NCBI GenBank assembly: GCA_964383465.1
Contig: CAYLGT010000004.1
Span: 9,931 to 73,930, forward strand
DNA length: 64,000 nucleotides
Origin: CAYLGT01 sp964383465
Lineage (GTDB): Bacteria > Patescibacteriota > Saccharimonadia > Saccharimonadales > Saccharimonadaceae
Direction of reading: 5' to 3'
The position numbers and the translations under genes were made by a program. This document shows, piece by piece, positions 33,878-41,963 of the stretch. Positions within the stretch are counted from its first letter, which is position 1; every line of letters starts with the position of its first letter. Under the pieces are notes generated by a model that saw only the letters and a list, made by a program, of their open reading frames with translations, did no database searches and had not been told where the DNA came from.

Positions 33878-33933
33878 GGGTCCGCTACTAACCTAGGGTT
33901 ATCCTGGGCAGTAGCGGACCCGTTCTTCATTTT
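33878..33933 (+). terminator. Intrinsic terminator of the 33115 gene
   Basis: GGGTCCGCTACT (33878-33889) pairs with AGTAGCGGACCC (33910-33921); flanking GAAC/GTTC extends it; TTCTTCATTTT follows. Confidence 0.85.
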
Positions 33934-33938
33934 CAGGG

Positions 33939-33944
33939 TATAAT
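33939..33944 (+). promoter_or_regulatory. Leaderless-type -10 of the serine hydrolase gene
   Basis: TATAAT with the ATG 6 bases after its end (33950); predicted first base 33951, i.e. at the start codon. Confidence 0.55.
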
Positions 33945-33949
33945 ACATA

Positions 33950-35668
33950 ATGATCGTGCTTATGAGTCATGGAGAAAACAGGGTGCAGCGCTTCTGGAGC
34001 GCTCGGACACGAAAACAAAAGCAGTGGCTAAAGATTACAGCCGGTATTTTAGTGGCTGTAATCTTTGTTCAGTGCATATACCCGACGGACAGAGCACTGC
34101 TGCTTGCTCGCTTAGACGACACGCCGGTCAGCTTTATGACTCAGGTAAATCTAGACAAAAAGTTACTCTCCCAGTACGAGACGACCAAGCTCACGACAAA
34201 CATACGTGGCAAAAAGACAACAGCAGCTCTCAACCAAACTGGAGTGACCGTGGACCATGAGGTGGTCGCAAAGGGGCTCACTAGCTACCCATGGTACCTC
34301 CGCCTGCTACCAGGAAGTTTACTGGTCAAAGGAGCCTTCACTTCTCAAGACGTCGTGCTGAAAACTGAACAAGAAAAGTTTTCACTCTATGCCTCTGAGC
34401 GGATAAAAGAGTGTGCGGTTGCGCCGAAAAACGCTGGTGTTATGGTGAAAAATGGCGAAGTGGTACTTGACCCTGCGAAGGACGGTGAGAAGTGTACGGA
34501 AGAGGGGCTACGCCAGCAGATTACTTCGCAGGTGCTTTCAACAGAAGGGCTGAGCGTGACGGTACGTACTGAGCCAGTCAAACCTGAGCGTTCGGACAGT
34601 GATGTGAGCGGCCTGCTCAAGGAAGCGAAAACGGTAGCCGAGCGTGAAATCGTGGTTTCGGTTGCCGGTAAGACCTACCCTATAGACCAGGCAACGCTGG
34701 CGAGCTGGCTGGCATTTCCTGAAGATCCTACGACAAAAAAGTTGACCGTCGGCGTCAATGATGAGGCAGTAAAGGCCTATCTGGCGACTATCCAAAAAGA
34801 GGTCTATGTAGCCCCAGGTACAACCGTTATCACGACCTACGACGGGATCGAGACGGGACGAGTAAACGGTGCGCCAGGGCGCGGCATCAACATGGACGCT
34901 ACGAGCAGTGCTATTCATACCCAAGTACTTTCCGGGAGCGGCACTGTTACTGCGACACTGGCGAGTATCCCGGCGAATCTAAGCTATAACCGCAGTTACA
35001 GCAAAACTCCAGCCGGTCTCCAGGCGCTTGTCAGCGATCTCGTGAAGGATAAAGGCGACTTTGCTATCTCGGTACGCAAACTGGGTGATAGTGGGGTACA
35101 TGCAAATGGCGATAAACAGTATGAAACAGCCAGCACCTACAAACTTTTTGTCGCCTACTCGGTATTAAAACGCATCGATGGTGGCCAGATGAACTGGGGC
35201 CAGACAACGAGTGGTGGCCAGACGGCCAGCCAGTGCTTTGACAACATGATCATCAACTCGGATAACGCCTGTGCGGAGTGGTTTGGTAAAGCTATCGGCT
35301 GGACCACTGTACAAAATGAAGTACGAGCATTGGGACTTTCCCAGACGACGCTTGGGTCAACGTTTTACACGACGGCGAACAATCTCGCCCTCTATCTGCA
35401 GAAGCTCGAATCAAATCAGCTCGGTGTTAGTGAGCCGTCGCGTGCACGCTTACTCACTGCTATGAGGCAGCAAGTATTTCGCCAGGGAATTCCAGCCGGG
35501 GTTGGTGTTCCGGTGGCAGACAAGGTTGGCTTTTTGACCGGTAACCTTCATGATGCTGCCATCGTCTATAGCCCGAGTGGCGTCTATGTGCTCGTGGTCA
35601 TGAGCAAGGGAAGTACTTGGGGTGCAATCGCTGACGTGGCTCGTCAGATTCAACAGCAGTTGCAATAA
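33950..35668 (+). CDS. Membrane-anchored class A beta-lactamase-like serine hydrolase
   Basis: 572 residues. Transmembrane helix about 26-45; residues about 50-345 are two peptidoglycan-binding-like regions similar to those in the L,D-transpeptidase at 12199-13842; the C-terminal domain (about 350-572) shows S-T-Y-K (SxxK nucleophile), S-D-N and K-V-G in place of KTG. It probably acts on peptidoglycan stem peptides or as a beta-lactamase. Start uncertain: ATG 33950 (leaderless), ATG 33962, or GTG 33983 with GGAG upstream. It converges on ychF with 5 bp between stops. Confidence 0.85.
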   Translation: MIVLMSHGENRVQRFWSARTRKQKQWLKITAGILVAVIFVQCIYPTDRALLLARLDDTPVSFMTQVNLDKKLLSQYETTKLTTNIRGKKTTAALNQTGVTVDHEVVAKGLTSYPWYLRLLPGSLLVKGAFTSQDVVLKTEQEKFSLYASERIKECAVAPKNAGVMVKNGEVVLDPAKDGEKCTEEGLRQQITSQVLSTEGLSVTVRTEPVKPERSDSDVSGLLKEAKTVAEREIVVSVAGKTYPIDQATLASWLAFPEDPTTKKLTVGVNDEAVKAYLATIQKEVYVAPGTTVITTYDGIETGRVNGAPGRGINMDATSSAIHTQVLSGSGTVTATLASIPANLSYNRSYSKTPAGLQALVSDLVKDKGDFAISVRKLGDSGVHANGDKQYETASTYKLFVAYSVLKRIDGGQMNWGQTTSGGQTASQCFDNMIINSDNACAEWFGKAIGWTTVQNEVRALGLSQTTLGSTFYTTANNLALYLQKLESNQLGVSEPSRARLLTAMRQQVFRQGIPAGVGVPVADKVGFLTGNLHDAAIVYSPSGVYVLVVMSKGSTWGAIADVARQIQQQLQ

Positions 35669-35673
35669 GTCGG

Positions 35674-36756
35674 TTATTTCGTAACGTTGAAGCGAAACTC
35701 GACTATGTCGTCAGGCTGCATGACGTAGTCACGACCCTCAGTACGAACTTTTCCGGCACTTTTTGCAGCAGCTTCTGAGCCCGCGGCGACGAGGTTGGGG
35801 TAAGAGACGATACTAGCTGCGATAAAGCCTTTTTCGAAGTCGGTGTGGATGACGCCCGCGGCTTGAGGCGCAGTATCCCCCTGGTGGATGGTCCAGGCGC
35901 GGACTTCTTTCTGGCCAGCCGTGAGATAGCTCTGGAGCCCCAGAGTGTCGTACGCAGCGTGGATGAGCTGGGTGAGGCCTCGTTCTTTGACGCCATAGCT
36001 TTCAAGTAGTTCGGCGGCGTCGGCGTCATCGAGACCACGAAGCTCTTCTTCTAGTTTGGCGCAGACGAAGAGCGCTTTTGCTGGTGCTACTTGGGCGGTT
36101 AGTTTTTCCTGATGTGCGGCATCGGCGATACCAGTTTCGTCAACGTTAAACACATAGATGACGGGCTTCGCGGTGAGCAGATGAAGATCGGCAATTGTTT
36201 CGCCATCAAGCGAGGGGAGGGCAGACAGTGGCGTGCCCTCGTCTAGGTGTCGTTTTAGTGATTCGAGATACGTAGCTTGCTCGCGTTTTTTGGGATCGGC
36301 CTTTGCTTCTTTGGCGAGCTTGGGGAGGCGGTTGTCGATAGTTTGTAGGTCAGCGAGGATAAGCTCGGTGTTGATAACGTCTATGTCGGCCTGTGGATTG
36401 ACGGGTGCGTCGTCGTGACGAAGGATGTCACTGTTTTCAAAGGCGCGCACAACGTGGACGATGGCGTCGCAGGTGCGGATGTTGTGCAGGAACTTGTTGC
36501 CAAGTCCTTCGCCTTTGCTCGCTCCCGCCACAAGTCCAGCGATGTCAACGAAGGTGACGGTAGCTGGGATAACTTTTTCAGCTGTATACATGGTTTGGAG
36601 TACGCCTAGTCGAGCGTCAGGAACTGGCACGATGCCGGTGTTTGGTTCAATGGTTGCGAAAGGGTAGTTGGCAGCCAGGATCTCGCTGTCAGTGAGTGCA
36701 TTAAAAAGCGTCGATTTCCCGACGTTTGGCAGCCCGACGATGCCTATGCTTAACAT
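35674..36756 (-). CDS. ychF: Ribosome-binding ATPase YchF/Ola1
   Basis: 360 residues, normal length. P-loop GLPNVGKST (about 8-16), DIAGLVAGASKGEGLGNKFL, the altered base-recognition FNVDE and a C-terminal TGS domain (AWTIHQGDTAPQAAGVIH). The first 56 bp are overlapped by the end of the recombinase gene on the same strand, so its original promoter has probably been separated from it and expression may depend on the element. Confidence 0.95.
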   Translation of the reverse strand: MLSIGIVGLPNVGKSTLFNALTDSEILAANYPFATIEPNTGIVPVPDARLGVLQTMYTAEKVIPATVTFVDIAGLVAGASKGEGLGNKFLHNIRTCDAIVHVVRAFENSDILRHDDAPVNPQADIDVINTELILADLQTIDNRLPKLAKEAKADPKKREQATYLESLKRHLDEGTPLSALPSLDGETIADLHLLTAKPVIYVFNVDETGIADAAHQEKLTAQVAPAKALFVCAKLEEELRGLDDADAAELLESYGVKERGLTQLIHAAYDTLGLQSYLTAGQKEVRAWTIHQGDTAPQAAGVIHTDFEKGFIAASIVSYPNLVAAGSEAAAKSAGKVRTEGRDYVMQPDDIVEFRFNVTK

Positions 36757-38371
36757 TTAACCCAACCTCACGTTCATTTTCCAGATAGTTTGCATAAATT
36801 CCATTTCCATTATTATTTATAATTTGACCAGTGGGCGTAGCTAACAACGGTATACGTCCCCAAATACTGACTTCCTGTTTTGTCGCCACAATCTTGGTTA
36901 TAACTCTCTTAATTATCGCTTTCTTCTCTGTAAAACTCAAGCTTTCAACACGTTTTATCGTTCCGTCAAAGTACTGCTCGACCGTTAATGGCTTCTGATT
37001 GGTCATTTCATCTTCCAGGGCAGAGATTTCAGACACCAGAGCTTCACGTTTTTCATTAAGCTCGTACATCATATCTTTGTAGCGGCGTTCAGACATTGAG
37101 CCTTGACCATAGGCTTTATCATAGCGATACTGTTCAACCTCTTGCTTCTTGAGCGTCTCGTGAAGCGTGTCTAATTGGCTTTGAAGTGGGGAAGTGCTCA
37201 AACGGCGTTTAGCCTGTTCAGCCACTAGTTGTGGGTTTAAGAGCAGTTCTTTTATGTTGCGCCATACTAATGCGTCGAGCACAGGTACGTTAATGCCGTG
37301 TTCGTGGCATTCACGTTCTAACGGGAACTTGCTCAAACGATCTGTGCAACGGTAGTATAGGCTGCCATTACTCACAGGGTCACCAGTACGGGCTTTCCCG
37401 CACACGCACTCAATTAGACCTGCTACAAGGTAGTTATTTACACTGTTGTTGCGGGTATTGGTACGCTTATTCTTCTCAAGCTGCACCTGGACCTTATGGA
37501 ATAGGTCGGGGCTAATAACTGCTGGCACACTGACGTGGAACCATTCTTCCTTTGGACGACGTTTACGACTGCCTTTCGTGACTTTGCGGTATTTTTGCTC
37601 TGGATTGCGGGGATTCTTTGTAGGAACGCTCTCGCTTTTGTTGTAGTAGTGGTCGCCCATATAGGTGGTATCACGCACCATACGGTCTATTGTCCCGCCA
37701 CTCCACTGGTCACGCTTGCCCTTGGGTGGGGCAATACCCATCTTGAACAGTTTACGCCTTACTTCATGCTTAGATACGCCCGCTGCAATCCACTCAAAAA
37801 TTTGCTTCACGACTTCGGCTTGCTCTTCGTTGATTTCAAAGTAGCCGTCACGAGCATCAGGACCCGTCTTAATGCGAGGGAAGTAGTCGTAGCCGTACTT
37901 AGGTTGATAGCCGAGTAACTTCTTATTTTCACGCACTTTACGAACCTTACCAATACGCATACGTTCGGTGATTTTGACACGCTCATATTCGTGGAAAATT
38001 CCCATAACGCTGCCCATAAGCACCTCTTCGGTGGTTTGACCGTTAATATCGTGTAAACTGATACACTCAATTCCGCATTCACGGAGTTCTTCTAGAATAA
38101 TTTCTTGATGTACGAATTTACGGGACAAGCGTCCACGGTCATAGACGTACAGAATATCGAACTTACCCTCACGAGCGTCAGAGCGCATACGATCAAGATC
38201 AGGACGTTCTATAATCGCTCCGCTCCAACCCTCGTCCTTATACTCGGCGACCAATACTACATCGGCATCTTTTTTGATACGCTCTAGTATTTCCATTTTT
38301 TGGTTCTGAATGGTTTGCTCTTCTTCTTGATGTGCCGTACTGACACGCATATAAATTGCTACTTTTTTCAT
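36701..38371 (-). CDS. Large serine recombinase (integrase)
   Basis: 556 residues. Resolvase domain 1-145 with YMRVSTAHQ (catalytic Ser10); recombinase domain about 165-270; zinc ribbon (ECVCG, YYRC, C) about 320-360; coiled coil about 395-455. The reading frame runs 56 bp into ychF, so its last roughly 17 residues are encoded by ychF DNA in another frame: good evidence that the element inserted at the 5' end of ychF. The start overlaps the excisionase-like gene by 4 bp (ATGA). Confidence 0.93.
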   Translation of the reverse strand: MKKVAIYMRVSTAHQEEEQTIQNQKMEILERIKKDADVVLVAEYKDEGWSGAIIERPDLDRMRSDAREGKFDILYVYDRGRLSRKFVHQEIILEELRECGIECISLHDINGQTTEEVLMGSVMGIFHEYERVKITERMRIGKVRKVRENKKLLGYQPKYGYDYFPRIKTGPDARDGYFEINEEQAEVVKQIFEWIAAGVSKHEVRRKLFKMGIAPPKGKRDQWSGGTIDRMVRDTTYMGDHYYNKSESVPTKNPRNPEQKYRKVTKGSRKRRPKEEWFHVSVPAVISPDLFHKVQVQLEKNKRTNTRNNSVNNYLVAGLIECVCGKARTGDPVSNGSLYYRCTDRLSKFPLERECHEHGINVPVLDALVWRNIKELLLNPQLVAEQAKRRLSTSPLQSQLDTLHETLKKQEVEQYRYDKAYGQGSMSERRYKDMMYELNEKREALVSEISALEDEMTNQKPLTVEQYFDGTIKRVESLSFTEKKAIIKRVITKIVATKQEVSIWGRIPLLATPTGQIINNNGNGIYANYLENEREVGLNVKHRHRRAAKRREIDAF

Positions 38372-38553
38372 TGCTTCTTCCTCGTAGAATGGTCGGCGAT
38401 AAATTTCTGTAGAGCCGTTTCACTTATGCGGTAGCCTTTGCCCAATTTAACGGCTTCGAGCCTGCCGCTTTTGATGTAGGTGAGTACGCTTTGCCAGTGG
38501 ATTTGCAGGAGGTCTGCGACTTCCTGAACCGTATAGAATTTATGTGCAACCAT
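38368..38553 (-). CDS. Excisionase-like HTH protein
   Basis: 61 residues with the YTVQEVADLLQIHWQSVLTYIKSGRLEAVKLGKGYRI pattern of the MerR-like/HTH_17 excisionase fold. It is coupled to the recombinase by an ATGA overlap and probably controls the direction of recombination. TATAAT (plus ATTATA 38564-38569) predicts a 4-nt leader. Confidence 0.85.
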   Translation of the reverse strand: MVAHKFYTVQEVADLLQIHWQSVLTYIKSGRLEAVKLGKGYRISETALQKFIADHSTRKKQ

Positions 38554-38563
38554 AGTAATTTAG

Positions 38564-38569
38564 ATTATA
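38564..38569 (-). promoter_or_regulatory. -10 of the excisionase-recombinase operon
   Basis: TATAAT on the minus strand, predicted start near 38557, 4 nt before the ATG. Confidence 0.5.
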
Positions 38570-38607
38570 AGTATTTATAAATAAATATCAATACTATCCC
38601 TGTTAAT

Positions 38608-38742
38608 TTATTGTCCTATTTTCTTTTCCACCTGTTCAAATAGTTTGTCGAATATCTCGTCTAAGATGTTGAACTCATCTTCCACGACCGTGTATTCGAC
38701 GGTCGGTTCTTCTGGCGGCGTGTATGACGGTTTTCTTTTCAT
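38608..38742 (-). CDS. 44-residue acidic protein on the element
   Basis: ATG with AAGG 8 nt upstream, encoding MKRKPSYTPPEEPTVEY and an acidic helical rest (EDEFNILDEIFDKLFEQVEKK). It fills most of the space between the excisionase gene and the repeats at 38785-38850. Unknown function; size and context suggest a regulator. Confidence 0.5.
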   Translation of the reverse strand: MKRKPSYTPPEEPTVEYTVVEDEFNILDEIFDKLFEQVEKKIGQ

Positions 38743-38784
38743 TACTTACGCCTTATGAGTAGTAACCAATAAAGAATAGAAGTT

Positions 38785-38850
38785 ACCTATTAACCAGAAA
38801 CCTACAATACAGATACCTATATGCTGTTTAGGTAAGTTACCTATATAGGT
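38785..38850. repeat. Iteron-like ACCTA repeats and palindrome
   Basis: ACCTA at 38785, 38800 and 38815 (exact 15-bp period, each preceded by AG[TA][TA] or a close variant), an inverted copy at 38829, and the perfect palindrome ACCTATATAGGT (38839-38850). The region is AT-rich and lies in the element control segment, as expected for operators, recombination arm sites or replication iterons. Confidence 0.6.
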
Positions 38851-38893
38851 TTCTTTGCTATATAGAGAACTATGGAAGATGTAATTACGCTGA

Positions 38894-39238
38894 CTACACA
38901 TCATGCACCTCGTCAATGTTTCGGGTGTGATTAGCGCCTTTGAACAGTGCTTCCAACTTATTATCGTGAATGTATTGGTCTACAGCCCTCATAGCTGCGT
39001 CTCGTATAAGGTCAAGCAGGGGACTGTCGCCACGAAACTCAATCGGCTCCGCCCAACTTTTGCCAATCCAGAACTGAGGCATTTGAAACCACAGGTCATC
39101 ATATTTAGTAGAAGGACGGACTGTGCAGTGACCAATCCACATTTTAAGGCTCGGTATGGCGACGGAAACGTATAGAACGCTCTTGCTGAGGTTCTCTGCA
39201 TAGACCCTTGCTGTGATACTAGTGGTGTCTATATGCAT
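38894..39238 (-). CDS. Small element protein, possibly SpoVG-like
   Basis: 114 residues from the ATG at 39238, which overlaps the stop of the upstream gene by 10 nt. The order of a short beta sheet, then LWFQMPQFWIGKSW.EPIEF and a helix DLIRDAAMRAVDQYI recalls SpoVG nucleic-acid-binding proteins (FVAMPSRK..., then a helix). The resemblance is by eye only. Confidence 0.5.
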   Translation of the reverse strand: MHIDTTSITARVYAENLSKSVLYVSVAIPSLKMWIGHCTVRPSTKYDDLWFQMPQFWIGKSWAEPIEFRGDSPLLDLIRDAAMRAVDQYIHDNKLEALFKGANHTRNIDEVHDV

Positions 39239-39609
39239 GACGTACTCCCGTTGATGTCGTGCCACAGTGAGTGGAGCATACCTGACCAGTCGTTTTTATC
39301 GTGACAGTGGCCGCAGAAGGCTTTGTCGAGCTGTGCCTCACGCAAATTATCGTTTAGGAGCTTACGGCGATATTGGTTGAGCAAAAATTTGCCACGCAAC
39401 CAGCTAGGCGTCTTTTGCCCGTACTGCTTAAAAAGCCAGCGTGTCTCATTGAATTGCTTACGACCTAACGTTATTTCGATTTTGGGCGAAACGTTACGCT
39501 GTGATGTCGTGTCTAAAACCTGCGTTTGGGTGCTTAGAGCATAATTTGTGCGTCCAGCTTGTTTTTGTGTATTTTGGATAGGACTTTCTACCGTCGTGTT
39601 TACCACCAT
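39229..39609 (-). CDS. Element protein with CxxCH motif, unknown
   Basis: 126 residues. Basic middle (RWLFKQYGQKTPSWLRGKFLLNQYRRKLL) and a C-terminal F-C-G-H-C-H-D-K motif that may bind metal. GAGG about 8 nt upstream of the ATG. Coupled to the following gene by a short overlap. No family recognised. Confidence 0.5.
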   Translation of the reverse strand: MVVNTTVESPIQNTQKQAGRTNYALSTQTQVLDTTSQRNVSPKIEITLGRKQFNETRWLFKQYGQKTPSWLRGKFLLNQYRRKLLNDNLREAQLDKAFCGHCHDKNDWSGMLHSLWHDINGSTSCI

Positions 39610-39824
39610 CTTTTGAACCTCGTTTAGTTACTATTTTTTGGCGCACTGAACAAGCCGATAGAGCTGGGTGCTGTACCGTAAATGTCTGGTGCTTTGCGAA
39701 CTACAAACTTTCTATATAGCTTGTAGTTTCTATATCTAATTTTAGAGGTTTATAAGGGGTAAATCTGCTAACGCCGAAGTGGTCTGAACCACCAGTTGTT
39801 ATTCCGAATTGTTCCGAAAATTAG
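39610..39824. other. Element intergenic region
   Basis: No gene seen. It holds the ribosome binding site of the 39229-39609 gene, an inverted repeat ACTACAA-15 nt-TTGTAGT (about 39698-39726) and a small hairpin GTGGTctgaACCAC. Confidence 0.4.
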
Positions 39825-40547
39825 CTACTTACTAGCAGCTTTAATAGCGTCTAACTGCTGTTGAGTTAGGGTAGTAGATTGCCTGACTAAGATTCCCTTT
39901 GGCGATACAACCACAAACGGACTGCACGGTTTTTTGTCACCAAAATGCGATTTGCGAATATCTTCACGGAGATTAGTTAAGCCGTGAGCCTTTATGTCTG
40001 CCGCCTTGAGTTCGGCTTTAAGCATTGCTAGGTCAATATCTCGGTTCGGATGTTTGTCTAGGCAGTAAGAAATAATGGCAAATGGCAAACCGTCACGCAT
40101 AGAGGATAGACGATATTTTTCGTTACCAATAGAAATGACTGGCACCGATATGTTCTCAAAAGATAGCGTGGCGGTCATCGGGTGGGGTTTGTTAGTCGTC
40201 GGCTCTGATACATCTGCACGGTGAAACGCTTCGGTTTGCTCAATCATTTCATAGTAGCTGGTGAAGCTATCGTTCAGGGTAATAAGGTAATAGTCCTGTT
40301 CGTCGTCTTTCCTGATTCTCTTCTCGTAGGTCAGTTTGCGATTAGGTGTTTGTTCAATCTCAATATGTCCAAGTTCTTCTAGGTCAGAGAGCACGGACTG
40401 TATGGTTTGCAGGTCAATATCGTACTGCTGCTTGAGGACTTCGGGAGTAACGTACACCGTCTCCCCGACGTGCCGCCTATGAGCGTCCAGTTCACGCAAG
40501 AAGAGTAGACGCTTGTTGCTCGTCGGCTCAATATCATACAAAATCAT
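39825..40547 (-). CDS. Winged-helix-like element protein, unknown
   Basis: 240 residues. Residues 1-75 read like a winged helix (LFLRELDAHRRHVGETVYVTPEVL, IQSVLSDLEELGHIEI), followed by a mixed domain with a YRLSSMRDGLPFAIISYCL segment. It could be a replication initiator or repressor of the element; nothing decisive is visible. TACAAT on the minus strand (plus 40554-40559) predicts the first transcribed base at the A of the ATG. Confidence 0.5.
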   Translation of the reverse strand: MILYDIEPTSNKRLLFLRELDAHRRHVGETVYVTPEVLKQQYDIDLQTIQSVLSDLEELGHIEIEQTPNRKLTYEKRIRKDDEQDYYLITLNDSFTSYYEMIEQTEAFHRADVSEPTTNKPHPMTATLSFENISVPVISIGNEKYRLSSMRDGLPFAIISYCLDKHPNRDIDLAMLKAELKAADIKAHGLTNLREDIRKSHFGDKKPCSPFVVVSPKGILVRQSTTLTQQQLDAIKAASK

Positions 40548-40553
40548 AGATTT

Positions 40554-40559
40554 ATTGTA
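40554..40559 (-). promoter_or_regulatory. Leaderless-type -10 of the 39825-40547 gene
   Basis: TACAAT, six bases, then ATG at 40547 on the minus strand; predicted start equals the A of ATG. Confidence 0.5.
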
Positions 40560-40763
40560 ACGGTATAAAATCTGGGAAAAAAATTTTGGTGACGTACCTT
40601 GTCGTCCTAGTGGGCAAAAAGATGAACGGGCTTAAAGACAACCCCTGGAACGCAGGAGGAGCGTCTAGGACGTGCAATGGGGTGATGGAGCGATAAATAA
40701 CGTCTGCCACGGACCCCTCTTTGTCATAATTAGAAGTAGAGGCTAATACAAAAAGGAGCAGCT

Positions 40764-40991
40764 ATGGTCAAGAAAGCCAATGGACGACCAACGAAAATAA
40801 ATTACCAGACAATCATAAAGTTAGCTGATGCCATCCAGCACAACGCTACGGTTACCGAAGCGTGTAGATTTGCAGGAATTAGCAGGGACACTTACTATCG
40901 TCACTTAAATCAGCCAGTCTTCGCAGAGAAAATGGCTATCGCCAAAAGCAATCAGAATAAGGTGGTCATGAGTTTTCTGACAATCTATTAA
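40764..40991 (+). CDS. Small HTH protein (phage-like)
   Basis: 75 residues: GRPTKINYQTIIKLADAI, then TEACRFAGISRDTYYRHL, a helix-turn-helix seen in terminase small subunits and transposase-like regulators. AAAAGGAG 8 nt before the ATG. The protein ends early after the HTH, so it may be a truncated small terminase-like gene or a regulator. Confidence 0.55.
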   Translation: MVKKANGRPTKINYQTIIKLADAIQHNATVTEACRFAGISRDTYYRHLNQPVFAEKMAIAKSNQNKVVMSFLTIY

Positions 40992-41062
40992 GAAACTCGC
41001 TGCTTTCTCTGTGTTTTCGCAAGATATGCCGTCAGAAAAGCAGAAATACTAGAGAAACATAT

Positions 41063-41091
41063 TTGACAAACAAGTATAAATAAGCTATAGT
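41063..41091 (+). promoter_or_regulatory. Full promoter with near-leaderless start, 41101 gene
   Basis: TTGACA (41063-41068), 17-bp spacer, TATAGT (41086-41091). Predicted start 41098, 3 nt before the ATG. Confidence 0.6.
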
Positions 41092-41100
41092 AGTACGATT

Positions 41101-41892
41101 ATGAGTTTTACGGATCGATTTTCTAATGCCCCTATGCGTGACGAGCAAATAGCTACCGTCATTGATGAAGTTGAGCGACTTACCCCCGAAGCTCGTCGTA
41201 TTGGACAAATTGGTGCAGAAGCCGATGGTCCACAGAGCGTTAGCTGGCAAGACTGGTATGAAACGCCAAGAGGCGGCATTGTAACCGTTCATCGGTCATT
41301 TATTACTACTGAAACAAATAAAGATGGCACAGTACCGACTACATTGGAATCGTGGGGTGTGAAACTTGATTCACGTCGTGGTGAGCAGGTTGGTGAGTTT
41401 GTACTTTCTAATACTGTTGAGCTTAAGATTGAGCGCAAGAACTCATCGGAAGTAGATAAGGCTCGACGTGCCTATCTAGCTCGTGGTGTCGAAGTAATGA
41501 AGGCTATCGGTATTGAACCACCTGAGAGCGCACCAGGCAGGGAAATGCGTACCAATCCTGGTCTAGTTAAGTTTTCTGAGCCTGATAAGTTACATGCTCT
41601 AGTTACGACCGTGCCTCGCATTTTTGATAAGGACGGTTTCGCAGTTTTTGACACTCGAATTACCGACCTCGGTATGAAAGCGGCTGACGCTCTCGCAAAT
41701 TATCAGTCAGATGCTTATCCGCTATTGCATCAGTTTAATGTTGAGGGTATGCGTGAACATTTAATGAAGCAACGAATGGCAGAAGTCGCAAGTCGTAAGA
41801 TAGGCTCCCAGGTTATTCATGCGCTACAGCAGCTTAACCCTGACAACCGATTGCAATGTACACCGTTTGCTCGTCCATCTGAACGAGGTTAG
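41101..41892 (+). CDS. Element protein, unknown
   Basis: 263 residues, no signal peptide. Residues 1-130 contain WQDWYETPRGGIVTVHRSFI and a Lys/Arg/Glu-rich end; the C-terminal half is helical and basic. No motif recognised. The 41964 gene follows with its own promoter. Confidence 0.45.
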   Translation: MSFTDRFSNAPMRDEQIATVIDEVERLTPEARRIGQIGAEADGPQSVSWQDWYETPRGGIVTVHRSFITTETNKDGTVPTTLESWGVKLDSRRGEQVGEFVLSNTVELKIERKNSSEVDKARRAYLARGVEVMKAIGIEPPESAPGREMRTNPGLVKFSEPDKLHALVTTVPRIFDKDGFAVFDTRITDLGMKAADALANYQSDAYPLLHQFNVEGMREHLMKQRMAEVASRKIGSQVIHALQQLNPDNRLQCTPFARPSERG

Positions 41893-41909
41893 TTTACAGG
41901 GGTAGCTTG

Positions 41910-41938
41910 TTGACAAAGCAAGCGAACTATGCTAGTAT
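41910..41938 (+). promoter_or_regulatory. Full promoter of the 41964 gene
   Basis: TTGACA (41910-41915), 17-bp spacer ending TGC, TAGTAT (41933-41938). Leader about 19 nt. Confidence 0.6.
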
Positions 41939-41963
41939 TTAGGTAGTTAAATTAAAAATAAAA

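Noticed and set aside
38785..38850. CRISPR array
   Set aside because: The units are about 6-10 bp with a 15-bp period and no spacers of CRISPR length; no cas genes in the window.
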